Source: CAYVWB01 sp964455395
Lineage (GTDB): Bacteria; Desulfobacterota; Desulfovibrionia; Desulfovibrionales; Desulfovibrionaceae
Direction: 5' to 3'
DNA: 64,000 nt
NCBI GenBank assembly: GCA_964455395.1
Contig: CAYVWB010000005.1
Coordinates: forward strand, 1-64,000
Under the pieces are notes generated by a model. It was given only the letters and a program-made list of their open reading frames with translations. It searched no databases and was not told the DNA's origin. A program made the translations under genes and the position numbers. This document shows positions 36,612 through 44,734 of this stretch, piece by piece (the first letter of the stretch is position 1; the number at the start of each line of letters is the position of its first letter).

Positions 36612-36647
36612 ACGGCCGGCCGGGGAGCGCGCTCTCCTGCCGGCCGT
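36612..36647 (+). terminator. Hairpin after dctM
   Basis: ACGGCCGGC (36612-36620) and GCCGGCCGT (36639-36647) pair, with an inner GGGGAGC/GCTCTCC stem. No long T run follows, so termination strength is uncertain. Confidence 0.45.
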
Positions 36648-36787
36648 CCTTCATGCCAAGGCAGCCGACGCCAGCCGAGCACGCCATCGCGCTACCCGAA
36701 CGCAAATCGGTCATTCGCCATCTGGTCGCACGTCACGCCCCATGCTATGATGCGCGCATCCCTCACCTCATACCAAGGATCCCTTCC

Positions 36788-37213
36788 ATGAAGAACGCCA
36801 TCTCGCATATTTTCATCACGGTGGACGACCACGACAAAGGTCTGGAGTACTACGTCGGCGCGCTCGGCTTCAACAAAACGTGGGACATCCCCATGGAGAA
36901 CGGCTGGCGCTGGCTCACGGTCTCGCCCCAAGGCCACGAGACCTGCAACATCGTCATCAACAAAGCCTCCAACGACGAGGAGCGCGCCATCATCGGCAAG
37001 CAGAGCGCCGGCGACCTGACCCCGGTCTTCATGATTGCCACGGACGATTTTCAAGCGCAGTATGACGCCTGGAAAGCCAAAGGCGTCAACTTCGTCACGG
37101 AACCGGAAACGTTCCCCTGGGGGACCATGGTCAATTTCCGCGACCCGTGGGGCAACCTGCTTCTGCTCATGGAACCCAGCGACGACTTTACCGAAGGCAT
37201 GGTGGACCTCTAG
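36788..37213 (+). CDS. VOC (glyoxalase/bleomycin-resistance) family protein
   Basis: This 141-residue protein has the paired beta-alpha-beta-beta-beta modules of the VOC superfamily (AISHIFITVDDHDKGLEYYVGALGF; FMIATDDFQAQYDAWKAKGVNF; NFRDPWGNLLLLMEP). It probably binds a divalent metal. Substrate unknown. The start is the ATG at 36788; no strong ribosome site. Confidence 0.85.
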   Translation: MKNAISHIFITVDDHDKGLEYYVGALGFNKTWDIPMENGWRWLTVSPQGHETCNIVINKASNDEERAIIGKQSAGDLTPVFMIATDDFQAQYDAWKAKGVNFVTEPETFPWGTMVNFRDPWGNLLLLMEPSDDFTEGMVDL

Positions 37214-37297
37214 CGCCACCGAAGACGGCCGCTCCGGGCGCAGTACCCGTCAGCACGCCGGGCGGCGGATGGGGCCGATGTCGTCAAGTCCGGGTCG

Positions 37298-37345
37298 AAA
37301 AAGTGCGGGAGGGCGTCACCATTCGAGAAGGAGCCCTCCCGCACT
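37298..37345 (-). terminator. Intrinsic terminator after argD
   Basis: AGTGCGGGAGGGC (37302-37314) and GCCCTCCCGCACT (37333-37345) form a 13-bp perfect stem. Read on the minus strand it is followed by TTTTT. It terminates the dut-argD operon. Confidence 0.85.
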
Positions 37346-37369
37346 GTCGTCGGAGTACGCCGGATGGGC

Positions 37370-38584
37370 CTAGGCCTTGCGCGCGGCCAGCAACTCTTCC
37401 AGCACGGCGAGCACGCCGTCGAGGTCGTCGCGGGGGATGGTGAGAGGCGGCGCGAAACGAATGACGCGCTCCTGCGTGCAGTTGGTGATGTAACCGCGCT
37501 CCAGCAAGGCTTCCCAGACCCATCCCGCCGGCTCCTTGAAGACGAGACCAACAAGCAGCCCCATGCCGCGCGCATCATCCAGCAGTTCCGGGAACGCGCG
37601 GGCAAGGCCCTGCAACCGGTTCAGGAAGTAGGCGCCTTCGGCCTCGGCGCGCTCGATGAGGCGCTCTTCATCCAGAATACGCAGCACCTCCAAGCCGGCT
37701 GCGCTCAGCACGCCGCCCCCGCCGAAGGTGGTGGCGTGGCTGCCGGGCGCAAAGCCAGCGGCGGTCTCTGCGTCGGCCAACAGACACCCCATGGGCAGGC
37801 CGTTGGCCATGCCTTTGGCCGTGGTCACCACATGGGGCTTCACGCCGTAACGCTGAAACGCGAAGAACGCGCCGCAGCGGCCCACGCCGGTCTGGATTTC
37901 ATCCACCATCAGCAGCACTCCGCGTTCTTTACAGAGCGATTCCAGCGCCTTGGCGTATTCAGGCTCCATGGGGCGCACGCCGCCTTCACCTTGCACCACC
38001 TCCACGAGGACGGCGGCTGTTTGCTCGGTGATGGCGTTTCGCAGGGCCTCGATGTCGCCGAAAGGCGCGGTGCGGAAGCCTTCAGGCAGGGGCTCGAAAT
38101 ACTCCTTCACCTTGGGTTGTCCCGTGGCGGCGATCATGCCCAGCGTACGGCCGTGGAAGGAGCCTTCCAGAGTGACCACCTCCCAGGCGTCGCGACCTTG
38201 CACCGTGCGCATGTACCGCCGCGCCAGCTTCACGGCGGCTTCGTTGGCTTCCGCGCCGGAGTTGCAGAAGAAGACCTTGCTCCCCGCGCCGAGACCGCCG
38301 CGCGCCGTGAGCGCCTCCGCCAGGGCCACCTGCTTTTCATGATAGAAGAGATTGGAAAGATGAACAAGCTCGACGGCTTGTGCAGCCACGGCCCTGGCGA
38401 TGTCCTCCCGGCTGTGGCCGCAGTTGCAGACAGCTAGGCCGGCCAGCATATCCACATACTCGCGGCCGTCGAGATCCCAGAGGCGGCAGTCCCTGGCGCG
38501 AGCCACAGCCAAGGGGTAGCGCCCGTACGTGTTGCAGATGACGGCTTCGGTGCGGGCTTTCAACGAATCGAAGGCGTTGCTCAT
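37370..38584 (-). CDS. argD: Acetylornithine aminotransferase
   Basis: This 404-residue class III PLP aminotransferase functions in arginine synthesis. FFCNSGAEANEAAVKLARRYMR, LVEVVQGEGGVRP, LLMVDEIQTGVGRCG and the lysine motif TTAKGMANGLPMG are visible. It may also serve as a succinyl-diaminopimelate aminotransferase. The ATG at 38584 overlaps the dut stop codon by 4 bases, so the two genes are translationally coupled. Confidence 0.92.
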   Translation of the reverse strand: MSNAFDSLKARTEAVICNTYGRYPLAVARARDCRLWDLDGREYVDMLAGLAVCNCGHSREDIARAVAAQAVELVHLSNLFYHEKQVALAEALTARGGLGAGSKVFFCNSGAEANEAAVKLARRYMRTVQGRDAWEVVTLEGSFHGRTLGMIAATGQPKVKEYFEPLPEGFRTAPFGDIEALRNAITEQTAAVLVEVVQGEGGVRPMEPEYAKALESLCKERGVLLMVDEIQTGVGRCGAFFAFQRYGVKPHVVTTAKGMANGLPMGCLLADAETAAGFAPGSHATTFGGGGVLSAAGLEVLRILDEERLIERAEAEGAYFLNRLQGLARAFPELLDDARGMGLLVGLVFKEPAGWVWEALLERGYITNCTQERVIRFAPPLTIPRDDLDGVLAVLEELLAARKA

Positions 38585-39327
38585 GACGCGTCCTCGTGCG
38601 GTGCGTGGGGTGATGGCGTTGTCGCTTCATCAGCGGAAGCCGTGGATTCCATGTCTGCGTTGACGTTGGCGTCTGTTCGTCGGTGTTCCTTGCGGCCGGT
38701 GTGACCGAAGCCGCCTCCGCCACGCGCCGTCTCGGAGAGGGAATCCACACGCACGACCTGGGCGGCGTAGAACGGCAGGATGAGGAGCTGGGCCACGCGT
38801 TCGCCGTGTTCAATGACCCGGGGCTCCGCAGAGGTATTCAGCAAACTGACAATGATCTCGCCGCGATAGTCCGGGTCGATGACGCCGACGCCTTGGCTCA
38901 CGGTGACGCCCTTCTTCGCTCCCAAGCCGGAGCGCGCGAAGAGGAACCCCGCCAGGCCCGGCGCGTCGATCTCGATGGCGACGCCTGTCGGCGTGGGGAA
39001 CCGCGCCCCCGGGGCCAGCGTAAGCCGCCGGTCCTTCAGCTGATCCAGACAAGCCTTGAGATCCAGGCCCGCGGACCCCGCCGTGGCTCGCACCAGGTCG
39101 TGGCCGCCGTCATCCCGGGTGTAGGGACAGCGGCCGGGCTCGGTGCAGCGCAGGAACGCCACTTTCACCGGCACGGCAAGCGGCGAATCCGGGAGCGAAG
39201 ACACGTTTTCCGCGGCGTCATGGTGGGCATGGCCTGGCCGGGCGCCCTGCTCGACGACGGTATTCCCGGAGAGAGGGGACGTGTGGGACGAGGGGGCTGA
39301 CGAGGGCGAGGGGACGTCTTCAGACAT
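38581..39327 (-). CDS. dut: dUTP pyrophosphatase with extended termini
   Basis: This 248-residue protein contains the five dUTPase motifs: GSAGLDL, ARSGLGAKKGV, GVGVIDPDYRGEI, ERVAQLLILP and ARGGGGFGHTG. The catalytic part is normal, but the protein is about 90 residues longer than usual. A ~45-residue Ser/Pro/His-rich lead and a ~38-residue acidic tail after motif V look disordered. An AAGGAG ribosome site supports the ATG at 39327. It overlaps argD by 4 bases. Confidence 0.92.
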   Translation of the reverse strand: MSEDVPSPSSAPSSHTSPLSGNTVVEQGARPGHAHHDAAENVSSLPDSPLAVPVKVAFLRCTEPGRCPYTRDDGGHDLVRATAGSAGLDLKACLDQLKDRRLTLAPGARFPTPTGVAIEIDAPGLAGFLFARSGLGAKKGVTVSQGVGVIDPDYRGEIIVSLLNTSAEPRVIEHGERVAQLLILPFYAAQVVRVDSLSETARGGGGFGHTGRKEHRRTDANVNADMESTASADEATTPSPHAPHEDAS

Positions 39328-39439
39328 GGGGACTCCTTGCGGGCCACTGATAGCGCCAGCCGCGCCGCAATGCAAGGCGCCCGGGTCGCTTCGTCGAAAA
39401 AACCTCGCGCCCCGCTCGCAAACGCGTCCGCGTCCGTCC

Positions 39440-40657
39440 TCAGACGATGGAAAGCACGTGGTTGATGACTTTCATGGGGTCGAGATACGGGGGATTGTGC
39501 TCGTCCACCAGATCCACGTCGATGATCTCCACGCCGAAACGCCGCAGTTTGGTCAAATCCTTGGGCTCCGGGTAGACGCCCCGCTTGGTGTCCACCAGCA
39601 GGAAGTTCAATAGCGCATCGCGGGCGCAGTCCGCTTTGCACCCGGCCTGCAACGTCTCCATGAGCATGCGGACCTGCCCGTGGAGCCCCATGTTGTGGAC
39701 CTCCGGATCCGGCGCGGAGTTGGGGACATAGATCTTGGGGCATTCGTTTTCGCTGACGGCTTGGCCCACTCCGGCTGGCAGGAGGTTGGCGATGAGGCTG
39801 GACCAGAAGCTGCCTATTGGGTAAACGATGCACTCCGCAGAGCCGATAAGCTCCTTCACCTTGTTGCGGATGGGCGGCTCCACGGGCTCCGGCGCAGGGT
39901 CGCCGGGTTTCCAAGCTTCGTGCTGGCGAGTGAGATAGAGCCGCTTGATCCCCTGCTGCAATGGCGCGACTTCCTTGCCGGTGATGCGGTGTTGACCCAC
40001 GATGTAGGTGTCGTCCTCCATCTCTGCGACGAGGTGCAAGTCCGCGGAGATGACAGGCCGCACCATGCCTTTGACGTCAACCAGCTTGGAGAAGAGGTAT
40101 ATGACGGGGTCGAGGTGGCGGCCGTAGTTGAAGAAGCCCCCAGCCAATATCAGATTCCCTATTGAAGCGCCCCGGAGCGGGAAGTCCTTGCTCATGCGTT
40201 CTTCAAAGAAGCGCAGGTGGTTGCGGATGAGCTTGCGCATGGGGTCGCCCACTTTGGCCACCAAGGGGTCCTTGCCGTCGCGCATGCGGCCGAGGCGATC
40301 GCGCAGCGCTGTTTCATCCTCGTCCTTGGGGAAGCGGTACGCGAAGAGGTCGAAGATGGCGGTGTCCGCCGTGGGCGAGCGATCCGCCAAAGCCATGAGG
40401 CGGTTGCGCACATCCCCTACGGCCAACATCTTGAAATGCCTGCGCAACTCCGCAGAGCTCCCCCCCGAGTCGAAGGGGGTGATGATGTGGATGGAGTTGT
40501 GCGTGTATTCGATGAGCTTCTGCGAGAGCTCTTTGAGCGCAGTGCCCCCGGAGAAGAAGAGCACACGCGGCCCCAGCTCCGGCGCGCGCTCGTAGCGGGC
40601 CAGCCGCACCGCGTCCGGCAAGGACACGGTGCGGCAGACTTTGATGGCGTGAGACAC
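39440..40657 (-). CDS. CofD/YvcK-like protein of GAK-type system
   Basis: This 405-residue protein resembles the CofD/YvcK superfamily: SGGTALKEL (36-44), TPFDSGGSSAELRRHF (about 61-76) and GDVRNR (81-86) match the phosphate- and UDP-sugar-binding loops. In the superfamily CofD transfers phospholactate to F420 precursors and YvcK is a UDP-sugar-binding growth factor; which applies here is unknown. The GTG at 40657 has GAAGGGA upstream, just behind the kinase stop codon. It is the last of seven genes and, with the kinase and ATP-grasp genes, matches my memory of the 'GAK system CofD-like' family. Confidence 0.85.
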   Translation of the reverse strand: MSHAIKVCRTVSLPDAVRLARYERAPELGPRVLFFSGGTALKELSQKLIEYTHNSIHIITPFDSGGSSAELRRHFKMLAVGDVRNRLMALADRSPTADTAIFDLFAYRFPKDEDETALRDRLGRMRDGKDPLVAKVGDPMRKLIRNHLRFFEERMSKDFPLRGASIGNLILAGGFFNYGRHLDPVIYLFSKLVDVKGMVRPVISADLHLVAEMEDDTYIVGQHRITGKEVAPLQQGIKRLYLTRQHEAWKPGDPAPEPVEPPIRNKVKELIGSAECIVYPIGSFWSSLIANLLPAGVGQAVSENECPKIYVPNSAPDPEVHNMGLHGQVRMLMETLQAGCKADCARDALLNFLLVDTKRGVYPEPKDLTKLRRFGVEIIDVDLVDEHNPPYLDPMKVINHVLSIV

Positions 40658-40662
40658 GTTAT

Positions 40663-41754
40663 TTATCCCTTCAGGATCTCGTGGCATTTTTCAGCAGCGA
40701 GCTCGAAGTCCACGCCCCCGGAGAGTTCGTAGACAGGGCACTTTTCGAGCAGTTTCAAATACGCCGCCTCGGAGAAGTCTTCCTGACCGTCCGACTTCGA
40801 GCGGTAGAAGAGCCCCGTGGATTTCATGAACGCCGGCATGAGGTCCGGCCGGCTGGCGATATCGATGCGGTTCACCTCCAAGGGCCCGTTGTCGCGCTTC
40901 CAGTTCAGCAGCACCAGGGAGGACATGGGCGCTGCGAGGCGGAACTTGCCTGCGCCGAAGCATTCGTCGATGAAGGCGTCGTACTTGTGCTCCAGGGTCC
41001 ACAGTTCGTCCGGCGGCATGGCGGCGAAGCGGTCGCGGTCTTCTTCGTCCATCACCGGCGCCAAGGAGGGGTTGTGCAGCACGGTGCCCGGGTTGATGCG
41101 GGGCATCTTGGCCACGCCGTACATCATCAAGCCTGTTGCGGGATCGCCTTCAGGAGCGTTGCGCACCATGAGCCGATCGTTGGAGACGAAGGAAACGCCC
41201 AGCCGCATGACGTGCAGCGCCAGGGTGGACTTGCCCATGCCGGAGAACCCGGCAAAGGCCATGCCGTTGTTCTCGTGGACAACGCCCGCGGCGTGGAAGA
41301 GGAGGCTGCCTTGGTGCAGGGTCCACTCGATGAAGCGGTTGTTGATGAAGTTGACGACCTGATTGTCGTTCTCCATGCACGGTCCCACGGCGAGGTTCAC
41401 CTCCGGCCCAAAGGCGAAGACCATGCCGGTGATGCGTTTGCGCACGATGCGGCCGTCCGGCAAGTCGATCCACTCTTCTTTGATTTTGGATTTGCCGGGG
41501 TCGGGCTGCTTCACGTTGAATTCGCCGAAGGTTTCGGGGGCTGGCGCGGGGGCTTCCACGGCATGGATGACGGTGTGCGCGGCGGCAGGCGTTGTGTCAG
41601 GCAGGAAGTCGCGGAAGTATTCCTTCAGCTTTTCCAAGAGTTCCGGGGAATTGGCCTTCACCTGCGTGACATAGCCGTCGAAGTCCAGCCAGAGTTCCGC
41701 GGCCATGGGGTGCGCAGCTGCGGTAGCGTCGAAGTATTGTTTGATGGACTGCAT
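40663..41754 (-). CDS. HprK-related kinase (GAK type)
   Basis: This 363-residue kinase-like protein has a P-loop AGFSGMGKSTLALHVMRLG (core at 169-177), similar to the HPr kinase P-loop. FHAAGVV lies just upstream and FVSNDRLMV downstream, the equivalent of the HprK Walker B region. The HprK capsule-like C-terminal signature used for phosphorylase activity is not obvious. It matches what I remember as 'HprK-related kinase B'. It starts 2 bases after the ATP-grasp gene stop. A protein or small-molecule target made by the same operon is likely, by inference. Confidence 0.85.
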   Translation of the reverse strand: MQSIKQYFDATAAAHPMAAELWLDFDGYVTQVKANSPELLEKLKEYFRDFLPDTTPAAAHTVIHAVEAPAPAPETFGEFNVKQPDPGKSKIKEEWIDLPDGRIVRKRITGMVFAFGPEVNLAVGPCMENDNQVVNFINNRFIEWTLHQGSLLFHAAGVVHENNGMAFAGFSGMGKSTLALHVMRLGVSFVSNDRLMVRNAPEGDPATGLMMYGVAKMPRINPGTVLHNPSLAPVMDEEDRDRFAAMPPDELWTLEHKYDAFIDECFGAGKFRLAAPMSSLVLLNWKRDNGPLEVNRIDIASRPDLMPAFMKSTGLFYRSKSDGQEDFSEAAYLKLLEKCPVYELSGGVDFELAAEKCHEILKG

Positions 41755-41756
41755 GG

Positions 41757-42635
41757 TTAGCCTCCGATCTTGCCGAGTACGTAGTCCACGTAGCGTTCGG
41801 CGGCGTCTATGGAGTTGGCGTCGCGCAAGCCGCGGAAACCGCCGAAAGCGGACACTTCGAAGACTTTGGGGCCATCAGGCGTCTCCACCACGTCGACGGA
41901 GGTGAAGTCCAAGCCGAAGAGTTTCTGGGCGGTGTCAGCAATTTCCAACACTTCAGCGGAGGGTTCGTACGCTTCGTACTTGCCGCCGGAGCGGGTGGTG
42001 GTGTTCCAGGAATCCGAGGCGCCGGCGCGGGCGTAGGTGGCGAGGTATTCGCCGCCCAGGTAGGCCACGCCCAGGTCTTTCCCGGGGTGTTTCACCATTT
42101 GTTGCAGATACATGAAGGGGTTGTGCTCCTTGAACGTCTCGATGCGGGCGCGGGCGTCCACGCCGGCTTCGATGACGGTCATGCCGCGGGCTTTGGTGGA
42201 GTAGATGGGCTTGAACACGGCGCGGCCGAAGCGTTCCACGAAAGCGATGGCCTCTTCCACGTCCTCGGTGATGGCGGTGGGGGGCATGGGCACGCCGCCA
42301 GCCGCCAAGGTGACGGTGCAGCTGGTGCGGTCCAGCACGCGGATGATGACGTCCGGGTCGGAGAAGACGGGGACGCCGACCTTCGTCTTCAAGTAGCGTA
42401 GGATCTCAAGTCGATCCAGCAACATGGGTGAATACACCGGACCAGCTTTCTTGATGATGATGGCGTCCATCTCGTGCAGGGGCTGGCCGGCGGCCCAGAC
42501 TTCCCCTTTTTCGAGATCCAGAGCCACGGTTTCCGGGTCGATGAGGCAACGGAAACCGGTCTTGGCTTCCGCGTGGTCGGCGAGGAGTTCGGAGGACCAG
42601 CCCTCGGGCACCCCGTAGATGGCGATCTTCTTCAT
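41757..42635 (-). CDS. ATP-grasp enzyme (GAK type)
   Basis: This 292-residue ATP-grasp ligase is of RimK-like build. PVFSDPDVIIRVLDRTSCT contains the region for the nucleotide-binding fold. AVFKPIYSTKARGMTVIEAG gives the lysine and glycine-rich loop. GLDFTSVDVVETPDGPKVFEVSAFGGFRGL carries the C-terminal acidic Mg-binding residues. Such enzymes join a carboxylate to an amine or thiol through an acyl phosphate. The substrate is unknown. An AGAAGGGA site supports the ATG at 42635. It lies between the PhoU-kinase fusion and the HprK-related gene. Confidence 0.88.
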   Translation of the reverse strand: MKKIAIYGVPEGWSSELLADHAEAKTGFRCLIDPETVALDLEKGEVWAAGQPLHEMDAIIIKKAGPVYSPMLLDRLEILRYLKTKVGVPVFSDPDVIIRVLDRTSCTVTLAAGGVPMPPTAITEDVEEAIAFVERFGRAVFKPIYSTKARGMTVIEAGVDARARIETFKEHNPFMYLQQMVKHPGKDLGVAYLGGEYLATYARAGASDSWNTTTRSGGKYEAYEPSAEVLEIADTAQKLFGLDFTSVDVVETPDGPKVFEVSAFGGFRGLRDANSIDAAERYVDYVLGKIGG

Positions 42636-42726
42636 GACAGCGTTCCCTTCTCCCCCGGGGGGTCGGATGGTGGACGAACGCGCGTGGCGTGCTGCGCAGC
42701 GCGAAGCCTGGGTGGCGGTTGTGCGA

Positions 42727-44412
42727 TCAATAGACGATGACATCCTCTGGCAGGACGAAGTCCTCCCAAGCGGAGCCGCGATGATCCAATATCTTTTCGA
42801 GCAGATACGCCCCGCGCAGGAACATGTTCTTGGCGAAGCTGGGGTTCAGCTCGAAGCGTGTGGAAGTGATGAAGCTGCGCGCCAGTCCCAGCGCAAGTCG
42901 GGCGTCGAAACGCGTGTCGCCCTGGGCTTCGCCGTACTCCTTGGCGAAGCGGTACATCCGCAAGGCCACGGCGTTCAGGCGGCCTCGGGTGTACACTTCG
43001 AAGATGGGCAGCCGGAAGTTGGAGACGAGGAAGACGGAGATGTCCTGCAAGGGGTCGTATTGTTTGGAGCGGTGCAGGTCGATGAAGTGGATGCGCTGCG
43101 ACTCGTGGTCGTAGAGGATGTTGTTGCTGTTGAAGTCGCCGTGGATGAAGACCGAGTACGGCGCTTCCAGCTCGGCTTCCACCTCCCGCGCAGCAGCAAG
43201 CACGTCCTCGAAGGAGTGCACGTCCACGGCGCCGATGGATTTCGCATCCCAAGTGAACTGTGGGTAGAGCCGACGCACGTCGCCCAGGCGGGACTCCAGC
43301 TGGCTGATGTACCCTGCCGCGGTGGGCGCCACAGCCATGGTGTGGTCCCACGCGGTGGTCAGCGTCTGTTCCGTGAGGAAGAGCGCGTTGTCCATGATGT
43401 CGTAGTCGGCTGTGAGGACGACGTCCTGGACGGTGCATCCGGGGAGGTATTCGATGAGCATGGAGGCCTGGGAGCCGTCTTCCTGGTGCGCCAGGACTTT
43501 GGGCGGCAGCCCGGGCATGATGGATTCCCACCGGTTGATGTTCTCCATCTCCTGCATCAGTTTCTTGCGGTTGCCTTCCTTGAAGAGCACGCCGGAAGCG
43601 GGGTCCTTGTCGCAGTGGGAGTCCTCGGCGTTTTCGGAAGATTGCGCGGCGTGTGCGGAGACGCGGCCGATGCGGCAGCCCGAGCGCGTGCCCCAGATGG
43701 ATTGGAATTCCACGTCGGAGATGGGCAGCTCCATGCCGGACTTGGCGAGGGTCTCGCGCAGGGCTTCATACTGGCGGATCTTGAACTTCTCGCCGACAGC
43801 CGCGAAGATGATCGCCTCACCAATATTTAACAAAGAGTCACCCATACGCTCCAGATAGCGGAGAATGAGGTGACTGGTGATGAGGTTTTCGGTCTCCCGC
43901 CCGCTGCGCAACTCATTGAGGATGCGGTCGAATTGGATCTTGTAGAGGAAGTCCAGGGTGAATTCGCTCCGGCAGATCTTGAAGGCTTTGCTCATGTCCT
44001 GCTGGAGCATGGCTTCGTAGGTGAGGTTGAGCGCGTCGAGGATGGCGACGAAGAACTTGCCCAGGTCGAAACGGGTGATGAAGTCTTTGCTTTTAAGGTA
44101 CTTGGTCTGTCCGACGATGTTGACGGCGAAGTCGCCGATGCGTTCCAGGTTGCTGGCGACCGTGTTGGAAGCGCGCAGCAAGTCCACGTCGCGTCGGTTC
44201 TGGGAGCCGAGGCGGTGGATGGCGGAGAAGCATTTGTTCTCGATGACGCTTTTCAGGTTGTCGATATAGTCGTCGCGCGATTCGACGGCTTCGATGGTCT
44301 TGGCGTCCATGGTTTCGAGCACCTTCTGGGTGTTCTCCACCTGTTTGACCACTTCCAGGACCATGAAGCGGAAATTTTCCGCGATGCCTTCCTGCTGGAG
44401 GATGCGTTGCAC
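42727..44412 (-). CDS. PhoU-domain protein fused to APH-type kinase
   Basis: This is a 561-residue two-domain protein. Residues 1 to ~225 are a PhoU-type helical domain with two metal-binding repeats, NLERIGDFAVNI (88-99) and YLERMGDSLLNI (186-197). After a linker with CRIG and HCDKD, residues ~275-561 form an aminoglycoside-phosphotransferase/choline-kinase-like domain: VLFKEGNRKKL holds the likely ATP lysine, HGDFNSNN (424-431) is the catalytic Brenner motif, and IDLHRSKQYDPLQD (444-457) holds the Mg-binding Asp. Normal PhoU ends at ~220 residues; a fused kinase is unusual. Between the amphi-Trp gene and the ATP-grasp gene, it probably phosphorylates a small molecule under PhoU-type control. 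That is inference. Confidence 0.88.
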   Translation of the reverse strand: MQRILQQEGIAENFRFMVLEVVKQVENTQKVLETMDAKTIEAVESRDDYIDNLKSVIENKCFSAIHRLGSQNRRDVDLLRASNTVASNLERIGDFAVNIVGQTKYLKSKDFITRFDLGKFFVAILDALNLTYEAMLQQDMSKAFKICRSEFTLDFLYKIQFDRILNELRSGRETENLITSHLILRYLERMGDSLLNIGEAIIFAAVGEKFKIRQYEALRETLAKSGMELPISDVEFQSIWGTRSGCRIGRVSAHAAQSSENAEDSHCDKDPASGVLFKEGNRKKLMQEMENINRWESIMPGLPPKVLAHQEDGSQASMLIEYLPGCTVQDVVLTADYDIMDNALFLTEQTLTTAWDHTMAVAPTAAGYISQLESRLGDVRRLYPQFTWDAKSIGAVDVHSFEDVLAAAREVEAELEAPYSVFIHGDFNSNNILYDHESQRIHFIDLHRSKQYDPLQDISVFLVSNFRLPIFEVYTRGRLNAVALRMYRFAKEYGEAQGDTRFDARLALGLARSFITSTRFELNPSFAKNMFLRGAYLLEKILDHRGSAWEDFVLPEDVIVY

Positions 44413-44430
44413 GGCGTCACCCCTTGGCGG

Positions 44431-44700
44431 CTAGCTGGACTCGACGACGAGGGTGTCGTCGCCGGATTCGGGGCCATCTTCTTCCTTCCAGCTCAGCTTG
44501 ATGGCGAGCTTGCGCTGGTCGCCTTTGCGCTTGGCTTCCACATCGAAACGCAGCATGCCGTGCGGCTCCAGGATGAGCTCCTTGTTCTTGGCTGCGAGGC
44601 GAATCTTGCCTTGCGCCAAGCCCTCCGTGACGGCGTTGAGATACTTCAGGATGGAATCCAGGTCCTGCATGCTCTCGTGCTTGAAATTCAGATCTGCCAT
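44431..44700 (-). CDS. Amphi-Trp domain protein
   Basis: This is an 89-residue protein: an N-terminal strand-helix (FKHESMQDLDSILKYLNAVTEGL), two amphipathic strands and the conserved tryptophan near the end (KLAIKLSWKEE). This matches the amphi-Trp domain as I recall it. The domain pattern is shared with the N-terminal half of the XXXCH protein two genes upstream. It lies 18 bases from the PhoU-kinase gene. Confidence 0.8.
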   Translation of the reverse strand: MADLNFKHESMQDLDSILKYLNAVTEGLAQGKIRLAAKNKELILEPHGMLRFDVEAKRKGDQRKLAIKLSWKEEDGPESGDDTLVVESS

Positions 44701-44734
44701 GGTGCGGCTCCTTTGCGCCTGCTGCTGCGTGGGG

